Of a stretch of DNA of 64,000 nucleotides, positions 9,190 through 20,037 are shown piece after piece (positions within the stretch are counted from its first letter, which is position 1; each line of letters starts with the position of its first letter). Source of the DNA: Rhodosorus marinus. Its lineage: Eukaryota > Rhodophyta > Stylonematophyceae > Stylonematales > Stylonemataceae. The stretch is from assembly GCA_029953675.1 (NCBI GenBank), contig JAMWBK010000004.1, positions 682,001-746,000 of the forward strand. Reading direction: 5' to 3'. The notes under the pieces were generated by a model. The model was not told the origin of the DNA. It worked only from the letters and a program-made list of their open reading frames with translations, and made no database searches. The translations under genes were made by a program, and so were the position numbers.

Positions 9190-12100
9190 ATCATCTTCAA
9201 CACCTGGAGGGCTGTTTCCTCCAGCAACGAGGAGAGGAAAGCTTGGATCGCGAATAGATTAATCAGTGAGTCATGCTGTGGATGCTGATTGTGTCGTTCT
9301 GCAGGCAAGCGGGTCGAGGGGTACTCGGGTAGTTTAGGACTGGGATATGCTCCGTTATAGTATGGGACAGATTCTGAGCCGTATCAACGGTGTGTAATCC
9401 ATCCTTAACGTTTGATAACCACATGTTCGCGACGGCAATCTACTCGAGGTACGCTTCGATGAAGCGACACACCTGGATAAATCACCTCCTGGGGTGTCTT
9501 CACCCAACTTCATGTATTCAACGAGGAAGAACGTGGGTCGAAAGTGGCGGATAGAATCCGTGTTGGTGGTCTGGCTCAAACTTGCTCTACGTCCGCGCAG
9601 TTTTCTAAGTAAATTACCCTCGTGCGACTGTTTACGGCACGATCTGGGTCGGCTCGAGCACCGTCTCGCTGGGACTCCTCATTGCATTCTTCCCGCTTGT
9701 TGTTAGAGCAACGAGTGTGGAAGCCGGGCAGGAACTTTGATGTGTCTGAAGGCAGTATTGGAACAGATACAGCAACGGGCGCCGAGTATCTAAACCGGAG
9801 ATATCTCAGCATTGGAAGCTACTGCAATTGCACAGAAGACGGCGGGTTTTATGACATCTACAGAGTACTGTCAACACCAAAGTCCTTCGAGACAGCTTTT
9901 TCACAAGAAAACTGGGTAGAATGGTAGAGAAAAGCAGACGACAGTCCAAGATGTGTACTCAAGCCTACTCCACGTGCACGAAAAGGGTATCAAGCGGCCG
10001 GCCAGCTGGATTCAAGTCGTCGATCTGATTCTACAGAAATGGAGAGGATCTACTCGTGGTGGACCTAACTCCGAACTTGCCTGTGTCCTTGGTAACTTCA
10101 ACCATACAAAAACGCCGAAGATCAGTGGACCCTGAACGCTCACGTCTCAACGCAACTTTCCCAAGGCACCCGAATCGATCTCGTTGATACTCCAGAGATA
10201 GGTATACATGCAGATAATATCTCTTTCATCATGTCCGTTGCGGACACTCACCTTCGGCCTCTTAAGCCCACCCCCGCCGCACTCTAGTAGCACTAGTAAG
10301 ACTCCTCTCACCTGTGTCGCGAATAATTTCAAGATACAACTCTTGAAATTGTTCCACCACCCCGCCCACTCCAGTCTGTATTCACATCAGGTATCAACTT
10401 CTTATGATTTTGTATAAGCAAAAGGTTTGATTCAAATACGGATTTACTAGTTACGGGGTGGTGATCACTTAGTGCAAATAGGTTTGGGGACAACGGGCTT
10501 GGTGATTTTTCAAACAGGTAGGGAAGATGACAGGCACAGATCTGTGGGGCCGGTTGAAGACTCGATTGAAGGTAAGAAGTGTCCAAGAGTCTCTTCCTTC
10601 TGTTGAAGATACCAATTCTCGCCAACCCCTTGGACAAGGAGAGTGGTCTTTCGCCTCCCTCGCACTGGACTAGGCCTCCCTCGAGCGAGCCGTTTGATAC
10701 GCAAGATGAAAGATGCACGAAATGGTCCCTACACCTCGGTGAAACCAAGTGTATTCGGCTCGCGGTGCGGGATGGACTAGCTTAGAGACGTCCTCGAGGA
10801 GTATCCACCACGCCCGGAGACCCTCACATTGTCTGCTCAGCTGGTAGGCAAAGAAATGCCTCCGGCCGGAAGGAGGGAAAAGGCTTTTCGAAGAGACTCA
10901 GCAACAAGCTGAAGCTTCCTCCCTCCTTGGCTTGCAAACATCCTCTATCAAGACGCGATGGGACTCCTCCCTTCCAATTTGGACCATATCAAGCACGTGG
11001 GAAAATTTTATGTTTTTCAAAAACTCACAATTCCGGAACCTCCGAAAACGAACAAAAAACACGACCCTCGAAACCAAAAAAAATAAGAAGAAACGTGTCG
11101 TGCAGTTGAGTGTACTCAAGAAAGTGTAAATTTATTTACATGTTTCATTATTCAAAGTAGTACTGATGTAAAGAAAAGGAGAAAAATGTTATCGCCGATT
11201 TTTTCGCAGGAGAGCAAAGCCATATTTTGAAAAGAGGAAGAGATATTGACTATTCAGAAATAAATAAATATCCAAATTACAAAAGTTAGTAATTTCAAGT
11301 CCTGAGGTTGTTATTTAAATGAAATTAGAAGCTATTTTGATGTTTTCGAATGTTTTCAGTAAGAAAACGAATCAACTTCGGCCGGCGAAAGTGTTAAGAA
11401 ACGTGGCAGCTGATGATGAATTTGGTTTATGAAAATAATTTCGAAGACTAATTTTTTTTGTTGTCTATTTTGGATTTTCTAGAGGGTATGTCTCTGAAAA
11501 AGGAAAAGTTAGGGGCATATGTCTATTTTGTTTTATAGTCCATCAATCATCGAAAATATTGGAAAAGGTTTTACGATGTTAAACAATTAAAAAACAACAG
11601 AAAACAGAAAACAAGTTTGGTGCCGACAAAAAAGGAAATTAGCAGCGGGAGGAGCTGGGAAGGGAGCGGAGATGGGAGAGGGGATGGGAAGGGGAGAGGA
11701 AAGTTGCGGCGGAGGGGAAGGGAGGGGAGAGGGGAGGAGGGGTAGGTTGGTGAGATCGGCAAAGGATGCGAAAAAAGGAGGAATTTGAGTGTTTACTAGA
11801 CTGAGTTTTTGGGGGTATTACGATGTCATCTCTATCTGGTGTTCTTGTTTTGATTTCTGAGTGGGGTGGGGCTGGGGCGTGGGTGGGGTTTATACTCGAT
11901 GACGTCGTTTTTGACTAAGAAGAGCATGGAAAATGGGGTGGATTCGGTAGGATTTTTTTGGGTGGTTCCGTAGATCAAAAAAGGGGCTGGTAGTTCTCCC
12001 ATTAGGTTGGGGCTAACGCGTTAAGTGGCGAGCCTGTCGCTTTTCTAAGCTAGTGAGAACATCACCGTCTGAAACTAGACTAAAACAGATGTGGAAGTGA

Positions 12101-14640
12101 GAGCGATAGTTCGTAAGCTCCTTAACATCTCCAGACCCAGAAAGGAACACAAACGATTTCCTCCCCTCCTCCCGCACCCCTCCCCTTCATTCTATAAGAA
12201 AAATGGTTCTACCACTCTTTTTCTAGATATCTTCAAGGATATTCCTCAACTTGAGACACTCTTCCTCCGCCCCCCCCAACTCCCCACCCCACCTCCACAC
12301 ACTCTCACACCCACCCTTTCACCATCGTCCTCTCTGTTGTCATCAAGTTCATCTCCTTCACAATCGCATTTTGGAGACACGCCCTTCCTAAACGTGTTGC
12401 TCCTTGTCGTCCGTGTTTTTCTCTCTTTTTGCCCCAGAATCTAAATTGCATTATAAATAGACGGATTATACTTTCCTTCGACAACTCGTTTATAAAAAAA
12501 TCATTTTTTGATATGAAATAGGATATATTTTATTCCATTTTTCAGGGATGAACCAAGGGTTGATTTTGTAGTATAATACGTGAATTCAAAGCTTTTCTCT
12601 ACTCGCCACGGATGAAGACGTCCGAAAATTCTTCGCATTTTGTTTGCTGTCTGGGTGGAAATTAAATATTATTCATATTCTAGTGGGGGAAAGGACTAAG
12701 CAGTGTCTCGATGGAGGAAGGACTTCAGTTGGTGGGTTTCGGCTCTGTGGAGGGAGAGTCCTGTGAGGATTGAGCTGATGTTCATAAGGCGGTTTGCGGT
12801 GTTGTCTGGTGGAATGCGGGAGGAGAGGGGGGAGAGGAGGACGCTTATTGGCTGTGTGGCCTCGCTGTGACTTTTCACAGAGAATTTCGAGGGTAGACAA
12901 CCTTTCAACTGGACTGCGAGCAAGGTGCGTGAAGGGAAGAGAGCGAGAACGAGGGAGACCTGTTTTATGTTCGGATGAAAAATATTTTCCATGCTTGGCT
13001 CCAACAGATTGACTAGTGTCTCGTGGTAGAATCTGTGCCAGTGCTGAACCTCAACTTTAATGCTTCAATTCAGATTCTTCATGCTCATGCCCGCACATAT
13101 CTCCTCTCAAGTCCCACAGGCACGTAGGAACCTGTTCGCACGAAAGCTTCCTCGGATTGGTCTCTTGACAAAGATTTTCTTCAAATGTGCAGCTTTGTGC
13201 TAGTTAACGTGTAGCGCCGCGGTGGAGGTAGCGCAAAAGATGGTAACCTACGCTCAGAGGTAGATCCAAGTCGAGCCCGGACTGACTAGGAGTTGTTATG
13301 TCGCCCAGCCCGTCCCTGAACGTTTTCCGGCTCAGTGCTCCCCATTTTCTGCTTTCTGATCTAAAGCGGACCGCTTGCTTTGTTCTTATGGTTTGGTTCA
13401 TTCGAAAAACAAGGAGCTCGCAATACGTAAGACCTGCTCGAGAGTGCTGACTTGCACAGGATATGCAATGTAAGAACGTTTTTATAAGTTGAGCAAGTGG
13501 CGCAGTGCCAAGGGATTTAGCAGATCCTCAGTGTCCCCCAAGCAAAACAGCCGAAAACACCTCCTTTTGCACTTGGCTTGGGGTTGCACTAGCAAAAGAC
13601 GTGGTGAACACGCTTAAGATGAAAACCGGCAAGTGTTCCCTATTCGGTGAAACTGATCTCATGAAGTGCGAAAACGGATAATTTGGTCTAGCAATAGCAA
13701 AGAAACCCGCGCTTGCCCCAAACCTTAGTTCGCAGGTTACCCACCAAGAACACTTCCCTTTCTCACCCCCCCTAACAAACTTGGCTATTTTTCGCCGAAT
13801 GCTACAATTTCGTGCATACCCTCTAAAACTAAGTATTATATTATCCGCGGACTGATTCATGAGCACGAATTACCCATGGCATAAATGCTTAAATATTCAT
13901 TGCTTCGTTTGTACACCAAATGGCCAAATGCTTGGAAAATTGGCCTTGCTGGAAGACTTCCACGGTTTGCTTTCTCTGGGTTCCCATGAAGCGCCTCAGG
14001 ATGGTATGGCATTCCAGCGTTCTGAGAGAAGCTCTAGCGGAAAAGCCATGGCCTCCGCTGGAGAAGAGCGTGTCGATGTCCTTCAAGGGGTTCCCCAGGG
14101 CGGGTTTGGTGGAACGACATTCTTTTTAATAGATGTGACGCGGGAGTACGGGTATCTAGCTAAAGATGTTCAAACACCCACCGAACCTTTCAAAATTACA
14201 ACGTACATTTTACAGGTTTTGGTTATTTCAGCAATAGGCTCCCGCGGGGTTGGAAGCAAACAACTTCGGAGGCAAGGGGCGTCGCAGGGTGGGCAGACGT
14301 GAGAGAGGTTGGAGGGCGAATAAAAGATTACACAAATTCGAAACAGCGCATTTATCCGCTTCTGAAAAGCTATGAAGAAGAAGAAGCTTGAAGAACAGTT
14401 TGGCTTCATCAACTGGCTTCATCAACTTGCAAGGTCCTTTTGCACTTGGGTTCGGATGGTGTGAATCCTAACCATGCTGGAGCTTGCGCTTTTCGGTTCC
14501 CACTCGTCGGAATCAGTTATTTATTAGGCTCAAAAATAGGGTCACCACAACTTCCCCAGGCTTGGCAAAAGAAACTGAGTAGAGCAAAATCGATACACAA
14601 GAACCTTTGCGATCTTTCCAGGCAACTTGCACAACTTGTG
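9190..14640. other. Long gene-free spacer
   Basis: No coding region with recognisable motifs. Reading frames here (for example 9622-9927 plus and 13859-14302 plus) have no signal peptide, no domain and no paralogue in the window. The stretch contains AT-rich blocks (11.1-11.6 kb, 12.45-12.6 kb) and one G/A-rich block listed separately. Confidence 0.4.
11641..11747. repeat. Homopurine G-rich tract
   Basis: About 107 bases almost wholly G and A on the plus strand, with many GGGG and GGGA runs. Such tracts can form G-quadruplex or triplex structures. I see no gene next to it. Confidence 0.6.
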
Positions 14641-14644
14641 TTTC

Positions 14645-14830
14645 AAGTCCGTTGGGGCCGGGGGCTTTGTCCTCTCTCGGAATTCGAGCTTCGGCTTTTG
14701 GCCCATCGCCTTGCACCCTTAGCAATTCACCGCATCGATTTCATGGATTCAGTTGGCTCTCATGAGCGCCCCAACGGGCTCTCCTCCCTGCTTACCCGCT
14801 TCAGTTACCGACTCAGTAGCCTACTTTTTT
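14645..14830 (+). mobile_element. Family A 3' fragment with internal deletion
   Basis: The plus strand carries the family A C-terminal block: CTTCGGCTTTTGGCCCATCGCC, then ATGGATTCAGTTGGCTCTC, CGCCCCAACGGGCTCTCCTCC and CTTACCCGCTTCAG. The segment normally encoding the RWLRELFRERPD motif is partly deleted. The copy is truncated at both ends. Confidence 0.65.
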
Positions 14831-16248
14831 CCTTTTTTCCTCAGCTAGGAAACACGCATGGATTCACTTGTGTGTACGAGCGAATAGGTTCGTGCCAAGA
14901 GCCGGCTCTGTGACCGTTCTACGTATTGAAGATTGGAGCCACGATGCTCGAAGTAAGGTTCGGTCTTCACAAGCAGCAGAGCTCCCTCTTGCGCATCGAT
15001 GCAAAATTTCTCTCCGTTGGAATATTATCCTCAGCGGAGTAGGATGCGCCTCTCTCATAGATACTGACAAAGCCGTATCTTCCCAAGAAGCTACATCCTC
15101 CCCCCCCCCTGCCTCATACGTATCGAAAGCTCGTTGTTTCAGTTCGAGATACAAGCTACTAACTAAGCAAAAAGAACTGCAGAGCGGAAAATTCACGTAC
15201 GTAGTGGTCAAATTATTCTCTATTCAACGGATCCGGGAGATTGAAGATGTATTTTAAAGTCTCCTCACCGTGCAGCTCGTCAGATCATCTCAACACGCCC
15301 CACAAACTGCTGAACCGACCAGGGTTGTGATATCTGATTCTCAGCCAAGGGAACATACGTTTCCCTTTGACTTCGATTCAGTCGTCTACTACAACTCGAT
15401 GGACTCCATGGTAAGCTCACTCACTGGATAGTTTGCCAGAAAAGAGGGCAAAAGTCTAGCTTCGAGTCCAGATTGCGAGTCCTCGGGGCCTGGTGTGTAT
15501 CTCTACCACGGTTGGAAAGATATGCGGCTGATAAGTTGGGTTAACCCGGGGTGCGGGGTTTTTTAAGCCCAACCTTTTCAATAGATAGTGATCGAGTAGT
15601 TGTTGCGCGGCATTAGGCAGCTGCCCAATAAAGGACATAGTTACCACCGAAATCGACCAGGGGAGGGCGAATCCCACGATTCGAAGCCAAAAGTTTTCCT
15701 TTTCAAAGAAAAGGGATCATCCCTTAACGCCAAAAGTTTTCATATCATCGCGCGCACTGGCAACTCGTGTGCTCAGCCCCCCCTAAATTTTCGGCTAGAA
15801 GATCCTGTTCAGCATGGCAGGCAGACAGTCCACGGCTGCATCTTGAAATTTCTGGGTTCAAGTTTGGGCAAAGACTAGCAAACTTTTGCTTTCCATCAAC
15901 CCCCTTCCACTGGCCCTCACGGCTTTTTTAACTTTTCGATCCTGTCAGGGACGGGAAGGCGTTCTCTGTTTGAAAGGTCGTGGAATCCTTCAGGAGAAGT
16001 AAAATATTGGGGGAAACGATCTTGCGTTTTCTTCTCTCCTCTTCTGAGAGCAAAGTTATTGACCGCAGAAAGGGGGGTCGTGGGCAACGTCACGCTCTTC
16101 TTCACACAAAAGTCAAATGGCAAAACAATTCCAGTTATGTTTTCGTATGGACGTCCAAGTCTTTGGAAGTGGTGTGCTTATCGTATTTCGCGCCACTTCC
16201 TCCCGCTGATATCTCGGATGGCCTCTCAGACAAGGGCCAAAATTCGGA
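14831..16248. other. Spacer upstream of the first Cys-rich gene
   Basis: No supported gene. Its right end should contain the regulatory region of the Cys-rich gene at 16380, but I recognise only the TATA box. Confidence 0.4.
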
Positions 16249-16256
16249 TATAAAAG
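16249..16256 (+). promoter_or_regulatory. TATA box of the first Cys-rich gene
   Basis: TATAAAAG, a consensus TATA box, ends 123 bp before the ATG at 16380. Confidence 0.65.
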
Positions 16257-16379
16257 CGCCCCGTCAGGCGGTTTAGGATTCAGATGGTCGGGGAGTGGGA
16301 GGCCAAGACAACTGAAGAGGGGTGAAGACTTTTAAGTTGTTCTAAGGGAGGAAAATTGGACAGAGGAATTCGAAAAGAT

Positions 16380-17300
16380 ATGAAGCTTGGGATTAGTCTA
16401 TTGGTGATCGTCGTTATCGCAGCGGCGGCTGTGGAAGCTAGCTTTCCACCACCGCCTCCGCCTCCGCCGAAGAAGTGCGAGGGCAGCGTTCCGGGATGGC
16501 TGGTTGAGGACAAGAAGTTCGACTGTGGTGATAGCTGTAAACAGTGCTGCGACCACAACTGCAACCTGGTTACTTGCAATAAGTGCGACCCCTTCTGCGG
16601 AAAGACCTGTATTGACCACGCGCCAAAGGAGGAGGTTGTGTACACGGATATCACTTGCAACGTAGATGAGCACTGGAACATGGAATGCATTCTGTGCAAT
16701 TGTCCAGACCCGTGGAAGGCTGGCCTTCCTAAGTGCGTCCACGAACTACTCAAGAAGAAGCTGTGGCTGCTCGCCGTGAGGTCACGGCAGTGCAGGCAAG
16801 CACGTAGGTTGAGAAGCCTTACACTTCTCTGCGGAGATCCCAACAAGGACTGGAAGTCTGGCTTCGAACAACCCCTGTTCCAATGCAAACAGGCTCTTAC
16901 GAACAAATGTATTATCAGTGACCGGAGCTTCCCGAATGTTAAGATCACAACTTTGAGCGGCTGCAAGCTTGAGGGCCATGGACCCAAGTGCGATGGACGC
17001 CTCCAGGTTTACAAGACCGACTGCGAAAACTGCGATGAGACTACTTCAGTCACGAGGGAGGGTATCGTCAAACAAGTTACGAAGAAATGCTTGGACAATG
17101 GCGCCTACTGCAAAAAGGTTGACGACAGCTGCAAGGTCGAGTTTGATCGTATTCCTTGCACTCCAATCTGCAGGCACATCAACTTCCTGGATACTTGTGA
17201 CAAGTGTAAGGTTGGCCGCCGTAGGTTTAAGCCGAGGACTCCTCCTCTTTGCATTGCTGGCGGTCCAGATGCATTCAAGTCATGCAAGTTCCATCACTAG
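16380..17300 (+). CDS. Secreted cysteine-rich protein, paralogue 1
   Basis: The product is 306 residues. The frame is open eight codons further upstream, but the ATG at 16380 gives a proper signal peptide (MKLGISLLVIVVIAAAAVEA), so I choose it. After a proline run (PPPPPPPP) comes a cysteine-rich body with the family pattern: CKQCCDHNCNLVTCNKC; YTDITCNVDEHWNMECILC; FQCK then CIISDRSFPNV; CENCDE; and a C-terminal CxxC plus TPPLC. It shares these with the two paralogues downstream and is the most diverged of the three. There is no transmembrane segment after the signal and no catalytic motif. It is probably a disulfide-bonded extracellular or cell-wall protein. I do not recognise the family. 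No introns. Confidence 0.85.
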   Translation: MKLGISLLVIVVIAAAAVEASFPPPPPPPPKKCEGSVPGWLVEDKKFDCGDSCKQCCDHNCNLVTCNKCDPFCGKTCIDHAPKEEVVYTDITCNVDEHWNMECILCNCPDPWKAGLPKCVHELLKKKLWLLAVRSRQCRQARRLRSLTLLCGDPNKDWKSGFEQPLFQCKQALTNKCIISDRSFPNVKITTLSGCKLEGHGPKCDGRLQVYKTDCENCDETTSVTREGIVKQVTKKCLDNGAYCKKVDDSCKVEFDRIPCTPICRHINFLDTCDKCKVGRRRFKPRTPPLCIAGGPDAFKSCKFHH

Positions 17301-17596
17301 GAATCAGGGACGGAATAGCTCGCTTACTAGCTTTCAGACCTCTTGATCTCTCCCAAGGAGAGGAGCACCGCGTAGTAGCACTGAGGCTTAGGCTTGATTA
17401 AAAGTTGGAATTCTCCATCGAAAAATTTCACAGTCTCACACCGGTCCACGTGGTGGCTTCTCAACAGCGAGCTCTTCTCCTTGTGCAACAGAACCTGCGT
17501 TCTGACCAGCTAACCGAGGACCACTTACCCCTCCTTGCAACCGCTGGATCGACTGGGTCCTCCTGTGCACGGATTCTTCTGACTATGAGATGTGGA

Positions 17597-17785
17597 GTTC
17601 GATTCCCGTCAGGGGTGTGCGGAGTTGAGCATCTGAATTCCAAACTTGGAAGCGCGGGGTTCGATTCCCGTCGGGTGTGTGCTGAAGTGATCAGATGAGT
17701 TCTTAACTTGGAGTCTCGGGGCTATCCAATCCTATCGAGTATCTGCAGAGTTAATCCTCCGAGTTCTGAACTTATTACACGATTA
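17597..17785 (+). repeat. 62-bp tandem repeat with tRNA-like B-box, array 1
   Basis: Units start at 17597, 17659 and 17721, exactly 62 bp apart. The first two open with GTTCGATTCCCGTC, which matches the tRNA T-loop and B-box consensus. The middle of each unit carries GAGTTCTnAACTTGGAG or a close form. The third unit has lost the B-box. I could not fold any part into a convincing whole tRNA. Confidence 0.7.
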
Positions 17786-17807
17786 GTTTTTTAGTTCTCA
17801 CAGGTCC

Positions 17808-18055
17808 CAGCCTTTCATTTTGGAAAGCTTTGAACATCTGGAAAAATCCAGCTTGGGAGTGTTGCGGAAATGTTTTACTGACCCTCCTGTTGAATACCTG
17901 GGACTTCTACGCCGATTAAGTGTCGCTCTGTGGCGATTTTCTAGCAGTATGCTTGCCGAGGCACGCCCTCGCTGCCTTGGTTTGCGTAGTTCCTAGTTCG
18001 CCTTCACGCCCTGCGTAGCGCCTCAGGCTATGCTAGTAGATCCATCTAGTTTTGT
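17808..18055 (+). mobile_element. Retroelement family B, 3' fragment
   Basis: The plus strand matches the family B C-terminal coding block seen at 53.6-54.2 kb: TGGAAAGCTTTG, GTTGCGGAAATGTTTTACTGA, CGATTAAGTGTCGCTCTGTGGCGAT, CTTGCCGAGGCACGCCC. It ends in CCTTCACGCCCTGCGTAGCGCCTCAGGCTATGCTAGTA. It is 5'-truncated and broken by stops. Confidence 0.75.
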
Positions 18056-18116
18056 AGCAGGGAAACTTTTTCAGTATAGTCAGGTGGTAATGAATGAATT
18101 GGGCTCAGGTGGGAAT

Positions 18117-18373
18117 GAATGAATTTTCTTAATCGGAGACTGAAAGAATTTCCGAAAAAACCCCGAGGCGAAGATCGCGAGCCTCCAACATCAAAACAGT
18201 GTTCATAAGGCCACAAGCAAGAGAGTAACGGCTAAGCAACGAGGTCAGGGCGTCCGCGCAACAATTCCCAAAGCCAGCGAGAGCCAAAGGAATCCAGAAA
18301 CCCAAAGCACTCAACGACCAGAGGTACCAGCTCGATGAACTGGAGCTGAAACACGAATGCCATAGGGCCATGG
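18117..18373 (-). mobile_element. Family A, 5'-truncated copy
   Basis: It begins on the plus strand with TGAATGAATTTTCTTAATCGGAGACTGAAAG (the element's 3' end reversed) and runs through the terminal coding block (MNTVLMLEARDLR in minus translation). It breaks off within the SLSALGFWIPLALAGFGNC out-of-frame region. Confidence 0.75.
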
Positions 18374-18444
18374 GGCCATTTCTAATACTATTTCATTGCC
18401 CTATACGCTAGATATAATTTTAATTGAATGAATTGGTTCATGCC

Positions 18445-18538
18445 CTCTGGATTCCGTTGATTCTCGTTGGCTTCGAGAATTTGTTCCACGAACGCCCTGA
18501 CCGTCGGTCCTCGTTGTCTCTTGCTGTGACGTATGAAA
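18445..18538 (+). mobile_element. Family A fragment, plus orientation
   Basis: Short piece of the terminal block: TGGATTCCGTTGATTCTCGTTGGCTTCGAGAATTTGTTCC, CGCCCTGACCGTCGGTCCTCGTTG, then a small deletion before CTTGCTGTGACGTATG. It abuts another copy in opposite orientation. Confidence 0.65.
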
Positions 18539-18539
18539 T

Positions 18540-18652
18540 GAATGAATTTGTTTAACCGGAAAGACTGAAAGAAAAAACGCCGAGGGGAAAAAAGATTATG
18601 GGCGGCGAAGATCGCGCGCCTCCATCATCAGCAGCGTTCATACACCGCATCA
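18540..18652 (-). mobile_element. Family A, very short 5'-truncated copy
   Basis: Starts GAATGAATTTGTTTAACCGG, continues AGACTGAAAGAAAAAACGCCGAGGGGAAAAAAGATTATGGGCGGCGAAGATCGCGCGCCTCC and ends near GTTCATAC. Only the last roughly 110 bp of the element are present. Confidence 0.7.
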
Positions 18653-18664
18653 AGAAAGAATGAA

Positions 18665-19140
18665 CGCTGGTTTAATGGTAGACCTACCAAAATGATGAAC
18701 GACGAGTGACTGACCTCGTGGTCACCTGTGACGATAGCCGGCGTTCGACGTACGTTGATCTTGCCGTTCCTAATCCTCAGGCTAGTCGTTATCTGCAGGC
18801 TGCCGGAGAGCACCGTGGATTTGCCGCTGACAAGTATGAGACGTCGCAAAGAGTTGAAATACGCTGGGGCTTTGTATTCCCCAGGCGTTCGCGCTTCGGC
18901 TCTAGCTCACCGCTGGTAACTCTGGTCATTGAGTGCTACCGGTTCCTGGATTCCGTTGGTTTTCGTTGGTTTCGGGAATTGTTCTGCGAACGCCCTGACC
19001 GTGGGTTCTCGTTTACTCGTTCAAGTTTCTTGCTGTGGCGTGTATGAACGCTGCTTTGGTGTTGGAGGCGCGCGGTCTTCGCCGCCCATACTCTTCGGGG
19101 TTTTTTCTTTCAGTCTCCGATCAAACAAATTCATTCAGTT
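18665..19140 (+). mobile_element. Family A copy keeping part of the endonuclease domain
   Basis: Plus-strand translation starts within the restriction-enzyme-like endonuclease (DLVVTCDDSRRSTYVDLAV). It continues through VPNPQASRYLQAAGEHRGFA to the DSVGFRWFRELFCERPDR block and finishes with the 3' end CTCCGATCAAACAAATTCATTC. It is frameshifted near the end and truncated at 5'. Confidence 0.8.
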
Positions 19141-19177
19141 TTTACTGCTTTCCGGAGGTGGTGGGGTGGGGACGAGG

Positions 19178-19355
19178 GTTCGATTCCCGTTGGGTATTTT
19201 CTGAGCTGATCACCCGAGTTTTGAACTTGGAGACCCGGGGTTCGATCCATGTCAGATATATGCCAGATTGGTCCTGAGTTTTTTGAACTGGACGTAGTGT
19301 CGGCTGGATTGATCATCTGGTTTCTGAACTTAAGCGCGCGAGCTCGACTTCAGGA
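19178..19355 (+). repeat. 62-bp tandem repeat with tRNA-like B-box, array 2
   Basis: Units start at 19178 (GTTCGATTCCCGTTGGG) and 19240 (GTTCGATCCATGTCAG), again exactly 62 bp apart, then decay to a partial unit near 19300 (TTGATCATCTGGTTTCTGAACTT). Same family as the array at 17.6 kb. Confidence 0.65.
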
Positions 19356-19654
19356 AGAGGAAACCTTGATTTTGCTAGCTAAACCTGGTTTCGTTTACTG
19401 CAGATCTGCCAGCGCGTTATGGCGGTTTAGCTCTAGCAAATGCCGTTGCGTATTGATAAGGCGGATATGTCGTTTTGACTTGAGAGGAAGACTGCTGTGG
19501 CGGGATCTAGGAGATGTTCTGGGGTAGTACAGTCCTTCGGTTGCCAATCAAGCCTGATCACCACCGTTTTGATTCGACGTCCTTGGCTAAACTTGGATGA
19601 AGGACAGTTTTAGCGGACATGTACCAGTAGATAGATTCATGATCATGGGCTTCA

Positions 19655-20037
19655 GCTTTAATTATCTCGGCCTAGTCGTTATTTGCCGGCTGGGGGATGG
19701 CGCAGTGAATTTGCCGCTGACAAGTATGAGACGTCGCAAAGAGGTGAAATATGCGGGGGTTTTGTCTTTCCCAGGCATTCGTGCTTCGGCTCTAGCTCGT
19801 CCCCTGGTACCTCTGGTCATTGAGTGCTTTGGGTTCATGGATTCTGTTGGTATTCGTTGGCTCTGGGAGTTACTTCGCGAACGCCCTGACACTCTCTCCT
19901 CGTTCTTGGCCCGTTTAAGTTTCCTGCTGTTGCGTATGAAAGCTGCTTTGATATTGAAGGCGCGCAATCTTCGCCGAGCGTTGTCTTTTTTTCCCTCGGG
20001 GTTTTTTCTTTCCGTCTTCGATTAAACAAATTCATTC
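19655..20037 (+). mobile_element. Family A, 5'-truncated copy
   Basis: It starts within the coding end (GGCCTAGTCGTTATTTGCCGGCTG), passes the RWLWELLRERPD block and the tail-end peptide KAALILKARNLRRA, and ends CGATTAAACAAATTCATTC. The frame survives over most of its length. Confidence 0.75.

Noticed and set aside
13859-14302. 147-codon plus-strand frame
   Set aside because: No signal peptide, domain, paralogue or promoter; composition is average. Probably chance.
17490-17600. tRNA-like A-box (minus) and B-box (plus) near 17.5-17.6 kb
   Set aside because: The two boxes are on opposite strands or badly spaced, and no acceptor or anticodon stem pairs. Not a tRNA gene.
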